From DASRWT01 sp963748485 (GTDB lineage: Bacteria > Methylomirabilota > Methylomirabilia > Rokubacteriales > CSP1-6): 64,000 nt of DNA. Made by a program: the position numbers and the translations under genes. Shown one piece after another: positions 46,046 through 55,711 of this stretch. Positions within the stretch are counted from its first letter, which is position 1. Every line of letters starts with the position of its first letter. Where the stretch lies: positions 558,001 to 622,000 of the forward strand of contig CAVVJF010000011.1 in NCBI GenBank assembly GCA_963748485.1, in the 5' to 3' direction. The notes under the pieces were generated by a model. The model saw only the letters and a program-made list of their open reading frames with translations. It did not search any database and was not told the DNA's origin.

Positions 46046-47479
46046 CTAGAGGCGGGCGGCGACGACGGGCGGGATCCGATCCCGCCAGGGCGCGGCCGTC
46101 TCGAAGGCGGCGGCAGCCCGGAGAACGGCCGCCTCCTGGCGGCGGCGGCCGACGATCTGCAGGCCCACGGGCAGCCCGCTCGCGGTGAACCCGCACGGCA
46201 CCGAGATGGCGGGGAGCCCCGTGAGCGTGATGCCGTAGGTGAGGAAGAACCATTGCGTGTAGTTGTCGAGGGGCTTGCCGTTGATCTCGGTGGGATAGCG
46301 CTGCTCGACCGAAAACGGGGGCACCGCCACCGTGGGCAGGATGAGGAGATCACGGGTCTCCATGAAGGCGCGCACCCGGTGCCAGAGGGTGGTGCGCGCG
46401 GTCTCCGCGCGCGCGATGTCCCGGGGATTGAGTGCGAGCCCCTGCTCGATATTCCACAGAAGGCCCTTCTGCAGCTTGTCCCGCCACTGGGGGAGTTTGT
46501 CGGCGTGGCGCGCCACCATGGAGAGGCCGCGCGTGCCGAGCACGATGTCGTTGACCTCCGCGAACGACGGGCAGGCGGACTCGACCCGGGCCCCGAGCGA
46601 GCGGAAGACCCGCGCGGCCCCGTGCGCGATCCGCGCGACCTCCGCGTCCACCGGGATCAGGCCGTCCAGGTCCGGCGTCCACGCGACCCGCCACCCCTTG
46701 ACGGATGGCGACTTCGTGGCGCGCAGGAACGCGCGCGTGTCAACGTCGTAGGACAGCGGCGCGCGATCGTCGGGGCCCGCCATCGCGGCGAGCATGAGGG
46801 CGGTATCCGCCACCGTGCGCGCCATCGGGCCGGTCACCGAGAGTGAGTCCCAGGCGAGATGGTTAGGGTATTCGGGCACGAGCCCGGGCGTGGTACGGAA
46901 GCCCACCACGCCGCAGAAGGCGGCGGGCGTGCGCAGCGAGCCGCCGAGATCGGACCCCTGGGCGATCGGCCCGATCCCGGTGGCGAGCGCCACCGCCGCG
47001 CCGCCGCTGGAGCCGCCGCACGTGAGGGCAGGGTCCCACGGGTTGCGGGTGGCGCCGAACACCGCGTTGAACGTGTTTCCGCCGGCGCCGAACTCGGGCG
47101 TGTTGGTCTTGGCGAACACGATCGCCCCCGCCGCCTTGAGCCGCTGGACGACAAGCGAGTCCTCGGTGGGGACGTCGTGCTCGTGCACCTTCGAGCCCCA
47201 CGTCGTCCGGATGCCTTTGGTGGGCGTGAGGTCCTTGATCGACACCGGGACCCCGTGGAGCAGCGGCAGCGCGCGCCCGCGCTTGAGGCCGGCGGTGGCG
47301 CGGCGGGCGTCCGCCAGCGCGGATTCCCGCGCGACGGTGACGCAGGCGTTGACCGCGGGATTGACCGAGTCGAGCCGGGCGAGCACCGCCTGCATCACCT
47401 CGAGGGGCGAGACGGACCGGGCGCGATAGAGACGGATGAGGTCGGTGGCGGGGGTATAGCACAGGTCGCGAGGGCTCAA
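46046..47479 (-). CDS. Amidase signature family amidase
   Basis: A 477-residue Ser-Ser-Lys amidase. Catalytic Lys in GVPVSIKDLT, the cis-Ser/Ser nucleophile region TCGGSSGGAAVALATG, and GSDLGGSLRTPAAFCGVVGFR are intact. It hydrolyses an amide or ester; family members act on glutamyl-tRNA, aryl or aliphatic amides. It is the last gene of an ABC importer operon (21 nt after the second permease) rather than beside gatB/gatC, so a catabolic amidase acting on the imported compound is likelier than GatA. No leader peptide. Confidence 0.9.
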   Translation of the reverse strand: MSPRDLCYTPATDLIRLYRARSVSPLEVMQAVLARLDSVNPAVNACVTVARESALADARRATAGLKRGRALPLLHGVPVSIKDLTPTKGIRTTWGSKVHEHDVPTEDSLVVQRLKAAGAIVFAKTNTPEFGAGGNTFNAVFGATRNPWDPALTCGGSSGGAAVALATGIGPIAQGSDLGGSLRTPAAFCGVVGFRTTPGLVPEYPNHLAWDSLSVTGPMARTVADTALMLAAMAGPDDRAPLSYDVDTRAFLRATKSPSVKGWRVAWTPDLDGLIPVDAEVARIAHGAARVFRSLGARVESACPSFAEVNDIVLGTRGLSMVARHADKLPQWRDKLQKGLLWNIEQGLALNPRDIARAETARTTLWHRVRAFMETRDLLILPTVAVPPFSVEQRYPTEINGKPLDNYTQWFFLTYGITLTGLPAISVPCGFTASGLPVGLQIVGRRRQEAAVLRAAAAFETAAPWRDRIPPVVAARL

Positions 47480-47500
47480 TGCTTCCTCCGGAGGAACCGG

Positions 47501-48466
47501 CTAGAGGACTTTGCGGGGGTCCAGGGCGTCGCGGAGCCCGTCACCGATGTAGTTGATGGAGAGCACGGTGAGGAAGATCGCGGTGCCCGGGAAGAGCGCC
47601 CAGTGAGGCGCGAAGTCGAGGTTGTCCTTGGCGTCGAAGAGAATGCGGCCCCAGGTGGGAATGTCGGGCGGGAAGCCGAGCCCAAGAAATGACAGCGACG
47701 ACTCCGCGATGATGGCGGCGGCCACGTCGATGGTGCCGGCCACGATCACCGGCCCCACCGAGTTGGGCAGGATGTGGCGCAGCACCTGCCGCACCGGCGG
47801 CGCCCCCAGCCCGCGGGCCGCCTCCACGAACTCCTTCTCTCGCAGCGAGAGGAACTGCGCGCGGACCAGCCGGGCCACCGGCATCCAGCGGAGCCCGCCG
47901 ATCACCGCCACGATCAGCACGAAGACGCCCACCTCCGGTCCCAGCGCCTTCTTCAACCCGTCTCGGAAGAGGTACACGATGAGGAGCAGCAGGGGCAGGC
48001 CGGGCAGGGAGAGGAAGAGGTCGGTGACGCGCATCAGCACATGGTCCGTGTAGCCGCCCATGAAGCCGGCCATCGCGCCCACCGCGGTGCCCACGATGAT
48101 GGCGATGAGCATGGCGGACAACCCCACCGCGAGCGAGATCCGGCCGCCGTAGAGCATGCGCGCGAGGACGTCCTGACCGAGGTCGTCGGTGCCGAGGGGA
48201 TGAGCCCACGACGGGCCCTTGAGCTTGGCCTTGAAGTCGATCTCGTCGATGGGCACCCGGTAGACGAACGGGCCGGCCAGCACCGTCACCACCATGAGGA
48301 GGAGCACCACCGAGCCGAAGAGGGCGAGGCGGTGCCGGCGGAAGCGCCGCCAGGACTCGGCGGTGAGCGAGGAGGACTTTCGCCGCGCTGCGGTGGGCGG
48401 GGCCCCCGCGTAGGTGCCGCCGGCGGCGCGACTACCGGTACGAGATGCGGGGATCGAGCCAGCCAT
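47501..48466 (-). CDS. Peptide-type ABC permease, DppC-like
   Basis: A 321-residue inner-membrane permease of the OppC/DppC class. N-terminal cytoplasmic stretch, a first helix (HRLALFGSVVLLLMVVTVLAG), then the transport domain with the EAA loop (EFVEAARGLGAPPVRQVLRHILPN). It overlaps the upstream DppB gene by 35 bases; no other start is available before the first helix. No ATP-binding subunits (DppD/DppF) are encoded in the window, so they must be elsewhere. Confidence 0.93.
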   Translation of the reverse strand: MAGSIPASRTGSRAAGGTYAGAPPTAARRKSSSLTAESWRRFRRHRLALFGSVVLLLMVVTVLAGPFVYRVPIDEIDFKAKLKGPSWAHPLGTDDLGQDVLARMLYGGRISLAVGLSAMLIAIIVGTAVGAMAGFMGGYTDHVLMRVTDLFLSLPGLPLLLLIVYLFRDGLKKALGPEVGVFVLIVAVIGGLRWMPVARLVRAQFLSLREKEFVEAARGLGAPPVRQVLRHILPNSVGPVIVAGTIDVAAAIIAESSLSFLGLGFPPDIPTWGRILFDAKDNLDFAPHWALFPGTAIFLTVLSINYIGDGLRDALDPRKVL

Positions 48467-49391
48467 AGAGGATGTCGGCGACCAGGTTGAACACCACCAC
48501 CAGGGCAGAGAACACGAACGTGATCGCCATGATCACGGGGGTGTCGTTGGCGAGGATCGAGCTGATGAGGAGCGAGCCGATGCCGGGCACGCGGAAGATC
48601 TGCTCGGTGATGAGCGCGCCCGCGAAGATCGTGGGCACCTGCAGGGCGACCAGGGTGACCACCGGGATCAGGGCGTTCCGCACCACGTGCTTCACGACGG
48701 TGACGCGCTCGGCGAGGCCCTTGGCGCGGGCGGTGCGCACGTAGTCGAGCTGGATGACGTCGAGGACGGCGGACCGCATGAATCGCGTCATGGACGCGGC
48801 CTGGAAAAGGCCGAGCACCGCCACCGGCATGATGGCCTGCCGGATGTGCTCCCACCACCACCGCCAGCCACTCGCGCTGATGTCGGCGCGGTAGATGAAG
48901 GGGAGCCAATCGAGATAGATGCTGAAGAAGAGGATGAAGAGGAGGCCGGTGAAGAAGGTCGGCAGCGAGAAGCCGAGGAAGGCGCCGGTGGTGGCGATCT
49001 GGTCGAAGAACGAGTATGGCCGCGTCGCCGAGTACACCCCGATGGGAATGGCGATGAGAAGCCCGAGGAGCTGGGCGGAGCCGATGACGAGGATGGTAGT
49101 GGGCAGCCGCTGCATGATCAGGGTGACCACGTTGACGCGGCTCACGAACGAGAACCCCCAGTCCCCTTTCAACATGGAGGAGAACCAGCGGAGGTAGCGC
49201 ACCGCGATGGGGTCATCGAGCCCGAACTGGGTGCGGAGGTTCTGACGCACCTCGGGCGGGACGTTGGGGTTGGTGGCCAGCTCCTCGAAGGGGTCGCCGG
49301 GGGCCATGGCGAGGATGGTGAAGAGGACAAGGCTGATGCCGGCGAGGACCGGGATCAAGATCAGAATGCGCCGGATGATGTACTTGTACAT
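48432..49391 (-). CDS. Peptide-type ABC permease, DppB-like
   Basis: A 319-residue permease of the OppB/DppB class: YIIRRILILIPVLAGISLVLFTILAMAPGDP at the N-terminus and the EAA loop DYVRTARAKGLAERVTVVKHVVRNALIP. Imports peptides, amides, opines or sugars depending on the binding protein. It follows the binding-protein gene across a 13-bp perfect hairpin, and its ATG has no evident Shine-Dalgarno. Confidence 0.93.
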   Translation of the reverse strand: MYKYIIRRILILIPVLAGISLVLFTILAMAPGDPFEELATNPNVPPEVRQNLRTQFGLDDPIAVRYLRWFSSMLKGDWGFSFVSRVNVVTLIMQRLPTTILVIGSAQLLGLLIAIPIGVYSATRPYSFFDQIATTGAFLGFSLPTFFTGLLFILFFSIYLDWLPFIYRADISASGWRWWWEHIRQAIMPVAVLGLFQAASMTRFMRSAVLDVIQLDYVRTARAKGLAERVTVVKHVVRNALIPVVTLVALQVPTIFAGALITEQIFRVPGIGSLLISSILANDTPVIMAITFVFSALVVVFNLVADILYGWLDPRISYR

Positions 49392-49404
49392 CGAGGCTGC
49401 GGGA

Positions 49405-49438
49405 CGCGGACCCGGCCCCGAGAGAGGCCGGGTCCGCG
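49405..49438. terminator. Perfect hairpin between binding-protein and permease genes
   Basis: A 13-bp perfect inverted repeat: CGCGGACCCGGCC (49405-49417), 8-nt loop, GGCCGGGTCCGCG (49426-49438), with no T-run. Between a binding-protein gene and its permeases such hairpins usually protect the upstream mRNA from 3' exonucleases, so that binding protein is made in excess; partial termination is also possible. Confidence 0.5.
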
Positions 49439-49448
49439 AGCGCTTCCG

Positions 49449-51239
49449 CTATCCCTCGCGGTACCAGCTATGCAGGGCCCAGAAGTCGGAGTCCCAGCCG
49501 CTCTGCTCCGCGCGCAGGGTGTTGCTGACCGCGGCCACGCGGGGACGGAACACCACCGGGATGACCACGACGTTCTGGATCACCAGCTCGTTCATGCGGA
49601 TGAAGAGGGCGGCGCGCTTGACGGGGTCGAGCTCGGCCTCCGCCGACTTGTAGAGCTTGTCGTATTCCTCGTTCCGCCAGCGGGTGATGTTGCGGCCCTG
49701 CCACTTGTTGTCCTTGGAGGCGACTTCCTCGCTGAGGAACTGGCGCATGAACAGCTCGGGATCGGGCTGCGTCATCGTCGTCGTGTACATCTGGATGTCG
49801 GTGTAGAAGTGGGTGTACGTGTCGGGGTTCGCCACGTCGGACGAGAAGTACACCGACGCCGTCACCGACTTCAGCTCGAGCTCGATGCCCGCCTTGGACG
49901 CCGCCTGCTTGACGATGGCCTGGGTCTTCTGGCGCGGGGCGTTGATCGACGTCTGGTAGACCATCTTGAGCTTGACGCCGTCCTTGGCCCGAATGCCGTC
50001 CGATCCCTTCTTCCAGCCCGCCGCCTCCAGGATCTGGTTGGCCTTGTCGACGTTGAACTCCCACTTGGTGGCCTTGGACTGGAAGCGCGCCGGTTGGTTG
50101 AGGAAGTTCGCGGTGGCGATGCCGGTGCGGCCGTAGATCTGCTCCTGCACGGACGCGCGATCGACGAGGAGGTTCAGCGCCTGCCGCACCGCGGGGTCGG
50201 TGAGGAACGGATGCTTGGTCTTGAGGCTCGAGCGCTCGCCGTCCACGTCCTTCCACGGATCGGTGAAGTTGCACTGGATGTGCTCGATGTTGCCGCCGGA
50301 CACGATGTCGGCCTTGCCCTTGCCACCCTGCTCGAGGCGCTTGAGGATCTCGTCCTCGACCTGCATGTTCCAGGCGTAGTCGAACTCGCCGGTCTGGATG
50401 ACCGCCCGCGCCGCCGAGATGGCATCGCCGCCGCCCTTCATCTCGATGGTGTCGAAGTAGGGACGGTTGGGCATGTGGTAGGCGGTGTTGAGCTCGCCCT
50501 TCACCATGTCGCCCGGCTTGAAGTCCACGAACTTGTAGGGGCCGGTGCCCACCGGCTTGAGATTGGCGGGCGCCTCGCGCGACTTGCCGCCCTTGTAGGC
50601 CTCGAAGAGATGCTTGGGGATGATCATGCCGCGGACGCCCACGAACGGATCGGCCCAGAACGGCGTCGGCTTCTGGAAGGTCACCTTGACGGTGTGGCTG
50701 TCGATCTTCTCGGCCTTGATGTCCTTGTAGGTCCCGATGTTGGCGGACGCGGTGGCGGGATCCGCCACGTACTCCCAGTTGAACACCACGTCGTCGGCGG
50801 TGAAGGGCTTGCCGTCGTGCCAGGTGACTCCCTTCTTGAGCTTCCAGGTGACGGTCCGGCCGTCGCGCGAGAGCCCGCCGTTCTGCTGGGTGGGAATCTC
50901 GGCGGCGAGGATCGGGGAGAGGTTGCCGTCGGGATCCCAGGAGGCCAGGGGCTCGTAGAAAATGCGGGAGCCGTCCTGATCCTTGGTGCCCACTGCGAAG
51001 TGGGGGTTCAGCAGCGTCGAGCCTTGCCACCACAGCGTCTTCAGGGGCCCGCCGCCTCCCCGCTTGGTCGGCTTGTAGGGCACCTTGGTCTGGGCCTGGG
51101 CGACGCCGGCCGAGGCGAGCATCTGCCCCGCCATGGGCGCGGTGAGCCCGAGCCCGACCATCATCTGGACGAAGCCACGCCGGCTGAGCCGCCCGGTCTT
51201 GACCTGTCCGATCAGTTCACGTATTTCGCGCTCTTCCAT
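49449..51239 (-). CDS. Peptide-type ABC substrate-binding protein 1 (Tat signal)
   Basis: A 596-residue SBP_bac_5 protein, periplasmic. The twin-arginine leader is LSRRGFVQMMVGLGLTAPMA, preceded by about 18 polar residues. The mature part shows LLNPHFAVGTKDQDGSRIFYEPL, KLKKGVTWHDGKPFTADDVVFNW and VGTGPYKFVDFKPGD, all typical of DppA/OppA-like proteins. It directly precedes dppB, dppC and amidase genes, so it is their cognate receptor. A TATAAA box lies upstream. It is closely paralogous to the genes at 51366 and 53930. Confidence 0.93.
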   Translation of the reverse strand: MEEREIRELIGQVKTGRLSRRGFVQMMVGLGLTAPMAGQMLASAGVAQAQTKVPYKPTKRGGGGPLKTLWWQGSTLLNPHFAVGTKDQDGSRIFYEPLASWDPDGNLSPILAAEIPTQQNGGLSRDGRTVTWKLKKGVTWHDGKPFTADDVVFNWEYVADPATASANIGTYKDIKAEKIDSHTVKVTFQKPTPFWADPFVGVRGMIIPKHLFEAYKGGKSREAPANLKPVGTGPYKFVDFKPGDMVKGELNTAYHMPNRPYFDTIEMKGGGDAISAARAVIQTGEFDYAWNMQVEDEILKRLEQGGKGKADIVSGGNIEHIQCNFTDPWKDVDGERSSLKTKHPFLTDPAVRQALNLLVDRASVQEQIYGRTGIATANFLNQPARFQSKATKWEFNVDKANQILEAAGWKKGSDGIRAKDGVKLKMVYQTSINAPRQKTQAIVKQAASKAGIELELKSVTASVYFSSDVANPDTYTHFYTDIQMYTTTMTQPDPELFMRQFLSEEVASKDNKWQGRNITRWRNEEYDKLYKSAEAELDPVKRAALFIRMNELVIQNVVVIPVVFRPRVAAVSNTLRAEQSGWDSDFWALHSWYREG

Positions 51240-51320
51240 GAAGGTCCTCCTGGGTGGGTCAACGATGACCGGCGGAAAGTGTAGGCCCGGTGTGTCTTTA
51301 TAGACTTCATGGCCGAAACT

Positions 51321-51354
51321 GTCAAGGGCGGCGGGAGGTTCCGCCGCCCTTGAC
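51321..51354. terminator. 14-bp perfect hairpin downstream of binding protein 2
   Basis: GTCAAGGGCGGCGG (51321-51334), loop GAGGTT, CCGCCGCCCTTGAC (51341-51354), placed 12 bp after the stop of the second binding-protein gene. No T-run follows on the minus strand; likely an mRNA 3'-end stabiliser or partial terminator. Confidence 0.5.
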
Positions 51355-51365
51355 CCCGCGCCGGC

Positions 51366-53159
51366 CTAGGCTTCGCGATACCAGTAGGGGAGGCGCCAGA
51401 CGTTCGAGTCCCAGCCGGTCAGGTCCAGGCCCCGGATCTTCCCGCCGGCCACCGCGACGCCGTTGCGCCAGAGGACGGGAATGACGACGCCGTGCTGGAT
51501 GACGAGGTCGTTCATCCGGATGAACTGAGCGGCGCGCTTCACCGGATCCATCTCGGTCTCGGCGGCCTTCCACAGCCGGTCATAGTCCTCGTTGCGCCAC
51601 CGGGTGATGTTGCGGCCCTGCCACTTGTTGTCCTTGTTCGCGACTTCCTGGGAGGTGAATACCCGCATGCCCCAGAGGGGATCGACCCCCGTCGTGGTCG
51701 TGTACATCTGGAGATCCGCGTAGAAGTGCGGATAGGTGTCGGGATTCGCCGCGTCCGAGGCAAAGAAGACGGAGGCCACCACCGACTTGATCTCGATCTC
51801 GATGCCCGCCTTCGCCGCCGCCTGCTTGACGATGGCCTGGGTCTTCTGGCGTGGGGCATTGGTGGAGGTCTGGTACAGGAACTTGAGCCGCTTGCCGTCC
51901 TTGGCGCGCACGCCGTCGGGGCCGCGCTTCCAGCCTGCCGCGTCCAGGATCTGGTTGGCCTTGTCGACATTGAACTCCCAGCGGGTGTTGCGAGAGTAGA
52001 AGCGCGGGGGCGCGTTCAGGTAGTTCGCGGTCGCCTGCCCCTGACGCCCGTAGATCTGCTCGTGCACGGACGCCCGGTCCACGAGGAGGCCGAGGGCCTG
52101 GCGCACCGCGGGGTCGGAGAGGGAGGGGTGGGTTGTCTTGATGCTGGAGCGCTCCCCGTCCACCTCCCGGTTGGGATCGGTGAAGTTGCACTGGATGTGC
52201 TCGATGTTTCCGGTGGGGTAGATCTCGGCGCGTCCTTTGCCGCCCTGCTCGAAGCGGCGCAGGATGTCATCCTCGACCTGGATATTCCACGCGAAGTCGT
52301 ATTCCGCCGTCTGCAAGACGGCCCGCGCGGCGGAAGCGGCGTCGCCTCCTCCCTTCATCTCGAAGGAATCGAAGAAGGGCCGGTTGGGGACATGATAGGC
52401 GGGGTTGATGTCGCCGCGCACGATGTCGCCGGGCTTGAAGTCCACGAAGCGGTAGGGGCCGGTGCCGACCGGCTTCAGGTTCGTCGGCGCCTCGCGCGAC
52501 TTGTCCCCCTTGTAGGCGGCGAAGAGGTGCTTGGGGATGAGCGCGCGATTCTGGCCGCAGAAGGCCTCGAACCAGAACGGGGTCGGCTGCTTGAAGACGA
52601 CCTTGACGGCAAGGTCGCTCAGCCGCTCCACGCGGTCGATCTCGCGATAGGCGCCGATCGTGACCGCGGCGGTGGCGGGGTCGGCGGCGTACTCCCAGTT
52701 GAAGATCACGTCGTCGGCAGTGAAGGGCTTGCCGTCATGCCAGGTGACGCCCTTCTTGAGGTTCCACACCACCCATTTCCCGTCGCGACCGAGGCCTCCG
52801 TTGTCCACGCTCGGGATCTCGGTGGCGAGCACGGGGGAGAGATTGCCGTCCGGATCGTAGGCGGCGAGGGGCTCGTAGAAGATCCGCGAGCCGTCCTGGT
52901 CCTTGGTGCCGGTGGCGAAGTGGGGATTGAGCAGGGTAGGGGCCTGCCACCAGAGCGTCTTCACCGGCCCGCCACCGCCCCGGCGCGTCGGCGTGAAGGC
53001 CGGCGTCTTCGGCTGGGCGGCCACTCCCCCCGCGGCCAGCAGCTGGGCGGCCATGGGGGCGGTGAGGCCGAGCCCGACCAGGGTCCGCACGAAGGACCGG
53101 CGGGTCATCCGACCGGCCTTGACGTCGGTGATCATCTCGCGAAGGGCATGCTCGTCCAT
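51366..53159 (-). CDS. Peptide-type ABC substrate-binding protein 2 (Tat signal)
   Basis: A 597-residue paralogue of binding protein 1, with the same polar N-terminus and Tat motif (MTRRSFVRTLVGLGLTAPMA). Shared blocks include LLNPHFATGTKDQDGSRIFYEPL and NLKKGVTWHDGKPFTADDVIFNW, and it too ends near LPYWYREA. The start is ATG 53159 with GGAGGAGG upstream; the frame continues to 53219 but the Tat leader sets the start. A TATAAG box lies in the gap before it. Either an alternative receptor for the same permeases or one with its own specificity. Confidence 0.93.
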   Translation of the reverse strand: MDEHALREMITDVKAGRMTRRSFVRTLVGLGLTAPMAAQLLAAGGVAAQPKTPAFTPTRRGGGGPVKTLWWQAPTLLNPHFATGTKDQDGSRIFYEPLAAYDPDGNLSPVLATEIPSVDNGGLGRDGKWVVWNLKKGVTWHDGKPFTADDVIFNWEYAADPATAAVTIGAYREIDRVERLSDLAVKVVFKQPTPFWFEAFCGQNRALIPKHLFAAYKGDKSREAPTNLKPVGTGPYRFVDFKPGDIVRGDINPAYHVPNRPFFDSFEMKGGGDAASAARAVLQTAEYDFAWNIQVEDDILRRFEQGGKGRAEIYPTGNIEHIQCNFTDPNREVDGERSSIKTTHPSLSDPAVRQALGLLVDRASVHEQIYGRQGQATANYLNAPPRFYSRNTRWEFNVDKANQILDAAGWKRGPDGVRAKDGKRLKFLYQTSTNAPRQKTQAIVKQAAAKAGIEIEIKSVVASVFFASDAANPDTYPHFYADLQMYTTTTGVDPLWGMRVFTSQEVANKDNKWQGRNITRWRNEDYDRLWKAAETEMDPVKRAAQFIRMNDLVIQHGVVIPVLWRNGVAVAGGKIRGLDLTGWDSNVWRLPYWYREA

Positions 53160-53237
53160 AGAGGGCACCTCCTCCGGGTGGGTTAGGTCCTTATACGGGT
53201 GGGGGATTCCGCCTGTCAAGAACGCGAGCCAGCGCGC

Positions 53238-53909
53238 TCAGGGCGCGAGCCAGTCGGCCAGCGCGGTGAGGGTGGAGAGCTCCTGGGCGGGTCGGGCGGA
53301 GCCGGCTGGGGTCTGGCGCTTGCGGTTGATCCACGCCACCGGGATGTCGAGGGCGCGCGCCGGCACCACGTCGTGGAAGTAGCTCTGGGCGGCGTGCAGC
53401 CACGGGGCCGTTCCGACCAGCGCGCGGGCGGCCAGGAAGTGGGCCGGGGCGGGCTTGTAGGCGCGCACCTGCTGCGCGGTCACCACGATCTCGAAGGGGA
53501 CCATGAGATGCCGCCGGCTCCAGGCGAGCAGATCGTCGTCCACGTTGGACAGGATGCCCAGCCGATAGCCGGCGGCGGCGAGCCGGCGGAGCGCGGCGTT
53601 CGTGTCCGGGAACTGCGGCCAGGCGGGGAGGCTCTCGGCGAGGAAGCCCGCGCGCTCGGACGGAAGCGGCCAGCCCAGCCGCGCCGCCACCTGGCGACCC
53701 GTCTCCGCCAGCACCGCGCGATAGGGCCGATAGGCCTGTGACTCGACCCCGGCCTCGATCTCGACGTAGAGACGCACCGCCGCCGCGACGTCGACCCGAT
53801 GGGCGAGCTTCGCCGCCTCCGCCGCGAACGCGTTGCGGATGCCGCGCTCCCAGTCGATCAGGGTGCCGTAGCAGTCGAAGGTGACGATGTCGAAGGGGCG
53901 GTCGGCCAT
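53238..53909 (-). CDS. HAD hydrolase, type II haloacid dehalogenase-like
   Basis: A 223-residue HAD-superfamily enzyme: motif I FDCYGTLIDWE (nucleophile Asp), motif II GILSNVDDDLL (Ser/Asn), Lys in VRAYKPAPAHF, and motif IV-type SYFHDVVPA. The IDWE/SNxD pattern fits L-2-haloacid dehalogenases, but many relatives are phosphatases. It lies 20 nt after the third binding-protein gene and downstream of the PdxA/kinase module, so it may act on a phosphorylated acid-sugar intermediate; that is inference. Confidence 0.85.
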   Translation of the reverse strand: MADRPFDIVTFDCYGTLIDWERGIRNAFAAEAAKLAHRVDVAAAVRLYVEIEAGVESQAYRPYRAVLAETGRQVAARLGWPLPSERAGFLAESLPAWPQFPDTNAALRRLAAAGYRLGILSNVDDDLLAWSRRHLMVPFEIVVTAQQVRAYKPAPAHFLAARALVGTAPWLHAAQSYFHDVVPARALDIPVAWINRKRQTPAGSARPAQELSTLTALADWLAP

Positions 53910-53929
53910 GTCCTCTCCCGGGCGCTCGG

Positions 53930-55711
53930 TCAGGCCTCGCTCCGCCACTGCGCGACGTTCCAGAGGTTCGACTCCCACGGCGAGATCTCCACGCCCCGCA
54001 GCCGGGACGAGACCGCGGTGGCCTCTTGGCGCCAGAGGACGGGGATTACCACGCCCTCGCGGATCACGAGGTCGTTCATCCGGATGAAGAGCGCGACCCG
54101 CTTTGCGGAATCCATCTCCGCCTCGCTCGCCCGCCAGAGGCGGTCGTACTCGTCGCTCCGCCATCGCCCGGTGTTCCCGAGCGACCACTTGTTGTCCTTG
54201 GACGGGATCTGCCACGAGGTGAAGCGCTCCATGTAGAGCTGCGGATCCGGGCGGCCCATGAGGAGCTGATACATCTGGAGATCGGCGTAGAAGTGGCGCA
54301 CGGTGTCGGGGTTGGCCACGTCGGAGGAGAAATACGCCGAAGCCACCACCGACTTCAGCTCCACCTCGATGCCGGCGCGCGCGCAGGCCTGCTTGACGAT
54401 GGCCTGCGTCTTCTGGCGGGTGGCGTTGATCGAGGTCTGGAAGACCAGGCGCAGGCGCCGGCCGTCCCGCGCGCGCACCCCGTCCGGGCCCCGCCGCCAG
54501 CCCGCCGCCTCCAGCGCCGCCGCCGCCTTGTCCACGCTGAACTCCCAGCGGGTGGCGGCCGAGCGGTAGCGCGCGGGGGTGACGAGGAAGTTGGCGGTGG
54601 TCTCGCCCTGCCGCCCGTAGATCTCCGCCTGGATGGACTGCCGATCCACGAGGAGGGCGAGGGCGGCGCGGACCGCCGGATCGGAGAGGAGCGGATGCGT
54701 CGTCTTGACGCTCGCGCGCTCGCCGTCCACCTCTTTCCACGGGTCGGTGAAGTTCAGTTCGATGAACTCCGTGCTGCTGCTGGGCGTGAAGACCACGCGC
54801 CCCTTGGCGCCCCCCTCGAGGCGCCGGAGCAGCTCGTCCTCCACCTGCATGTTCCACGCGAAGTCGTACTCGCCGGTCTGGAGCACGGCACGGGCGGCGG
54901 AGGCGGCGTCGCCGCCGCCCTTCATTTCTACCCCGTCGAAGTTCGGCCGGCCGGCCAAGTGATAGCCGGGGAAGCGCTCGGCGCGCAGGGCGTCGCCGGG
55001 GCGGAAATCGAGGGGGCGGAAGGGCCCGGTGCCGACGGGCTTGAGGTTGGCGGGCGCCTCGCGCGAGGCGCGGCCGCGGTGCCGCTCGAAGACGTGCCGC
55101 GGCAGGAGCATCCCGGCGCCGCCGCAGAAGGGCCCGGCCCAGAACGGGGTGGGGCGCTTGAAGACCACCCGCACCGCGTGATCGTCCACTCGCTCCACGC
55201 GCTCCAGCTCCTTGTAGTTGGAGATGGTGGTGGCGGCGGTGGCGGGATCGGCCGCGTACTCCCACGTGAAGACGCAGTCATCGGCGGTGAGCGGCCGGCC
55301 GTCGTGCCACGTCACGCCCTTCTTCAGCCGCCAGAGGACCCAGGTGCCGTCGCGGGCCAGCCCGCCGTTGTCGCGGGTGGGGATCTCGGCCGCGAGCTGC
55401 GGCACCAGGGTGCCCTCGGGATCGAAGGCGGCCAGCGACTCGTAGTAGAGCCGCGCGGCGGCGAAGTCCTTCACGCCGGTGGCGAGGTGCGGGTTGAGGA
55501 TGGTGGGCGCCTGCCAGTAGAGGAGGCGGAGATTGCCACCGCGTCGTGCGGGAGCGGCGGGCTGGGCCCGCGCGGCGCGCGGAGGTGGCAACAGCTGGGC
55601 GGCCAGCGGGGCGGTGATGCCGAGCGCGGCGAGAAGACGCAGGAAGCGCCGCCGTCCGAGCCGGCCCGCTTCGACCTCGCGGACGAACGCCCGGAGAGCG
55701 CCCTCATCCAC
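53930..55711 (-). CDS. Peptide-type ABC substrate-binding protein 3
   Basis: A 593-residue third paralogue with leader LGRRRFLRLLAALGITAPLA (RRRF twin Arg). It shares LLYWQAPTILNPHLATGVKDF, RLKKGVTWHDGRPLTADDCVFTW and VGTGPFRPLDFRPGD with the other two, but is more diverged. It overlaps pdxA by 8 bases and so belongs to the acid-sugar kinase operon instead of the permease operon. Its ligand may be a sugar acid or a derivative, and it presumably shares permeases. Confidence 0.92.
   Translation of the reverse strand: MDEGALRAFVREVEAGRLGRRRFLRLLAALGITAPLAAQLLPPPRAARAQPAAPARRGGNLRLLYWQAPTILNPHLATGVKDFAAARLYYESLAAFDPEGTLVPQLAAEIPTRDNGGLARDGTWVLWRLKKGVTWHDGRPLTADDCVFTWEYAADPATAATTISNYKELERVERVDDHAVRVVFKRPTPFWAGPFCGGAGMLLPRHVFERHRGRASREAPANLKPVGTGPFRPLDFRPGDALRAERFPGYHLAGRPNFDGVEMKGGGDAASAARAVLQTGEYDFAWNMQVEDELLRRLEGGAKGRVVFTPSSSTEFIELNFTDPWKEVDGERASVKTTHPLLSDPAVRAALALLVDRQSIQAEIYGRQGETTANFLVTPARYRSAATRWEFSVDKAAAALEAAGWRRGPDGVRARDGRRLRLVFQTSINATRQKTQAIVKQACARAGIEVELKSVVASAYFSSDVANPDTVRHFYADLQMYQLLMGRPDPQLYMERFTSWQIPSKDNKWSLGNTGRWRSDEYDRLWRASEAEMDSAKRVALFIRMNDLVIREGVVIPVLWRQEATAVSSRLRGVEISPWESNLWNVAQWRSEA

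Noticed and set aside
46046..47479. Amidase as GatA of the tRNA amidotransferase
   Set aside because: No gatB or gatC beside it; it ends an ABC importer operon.
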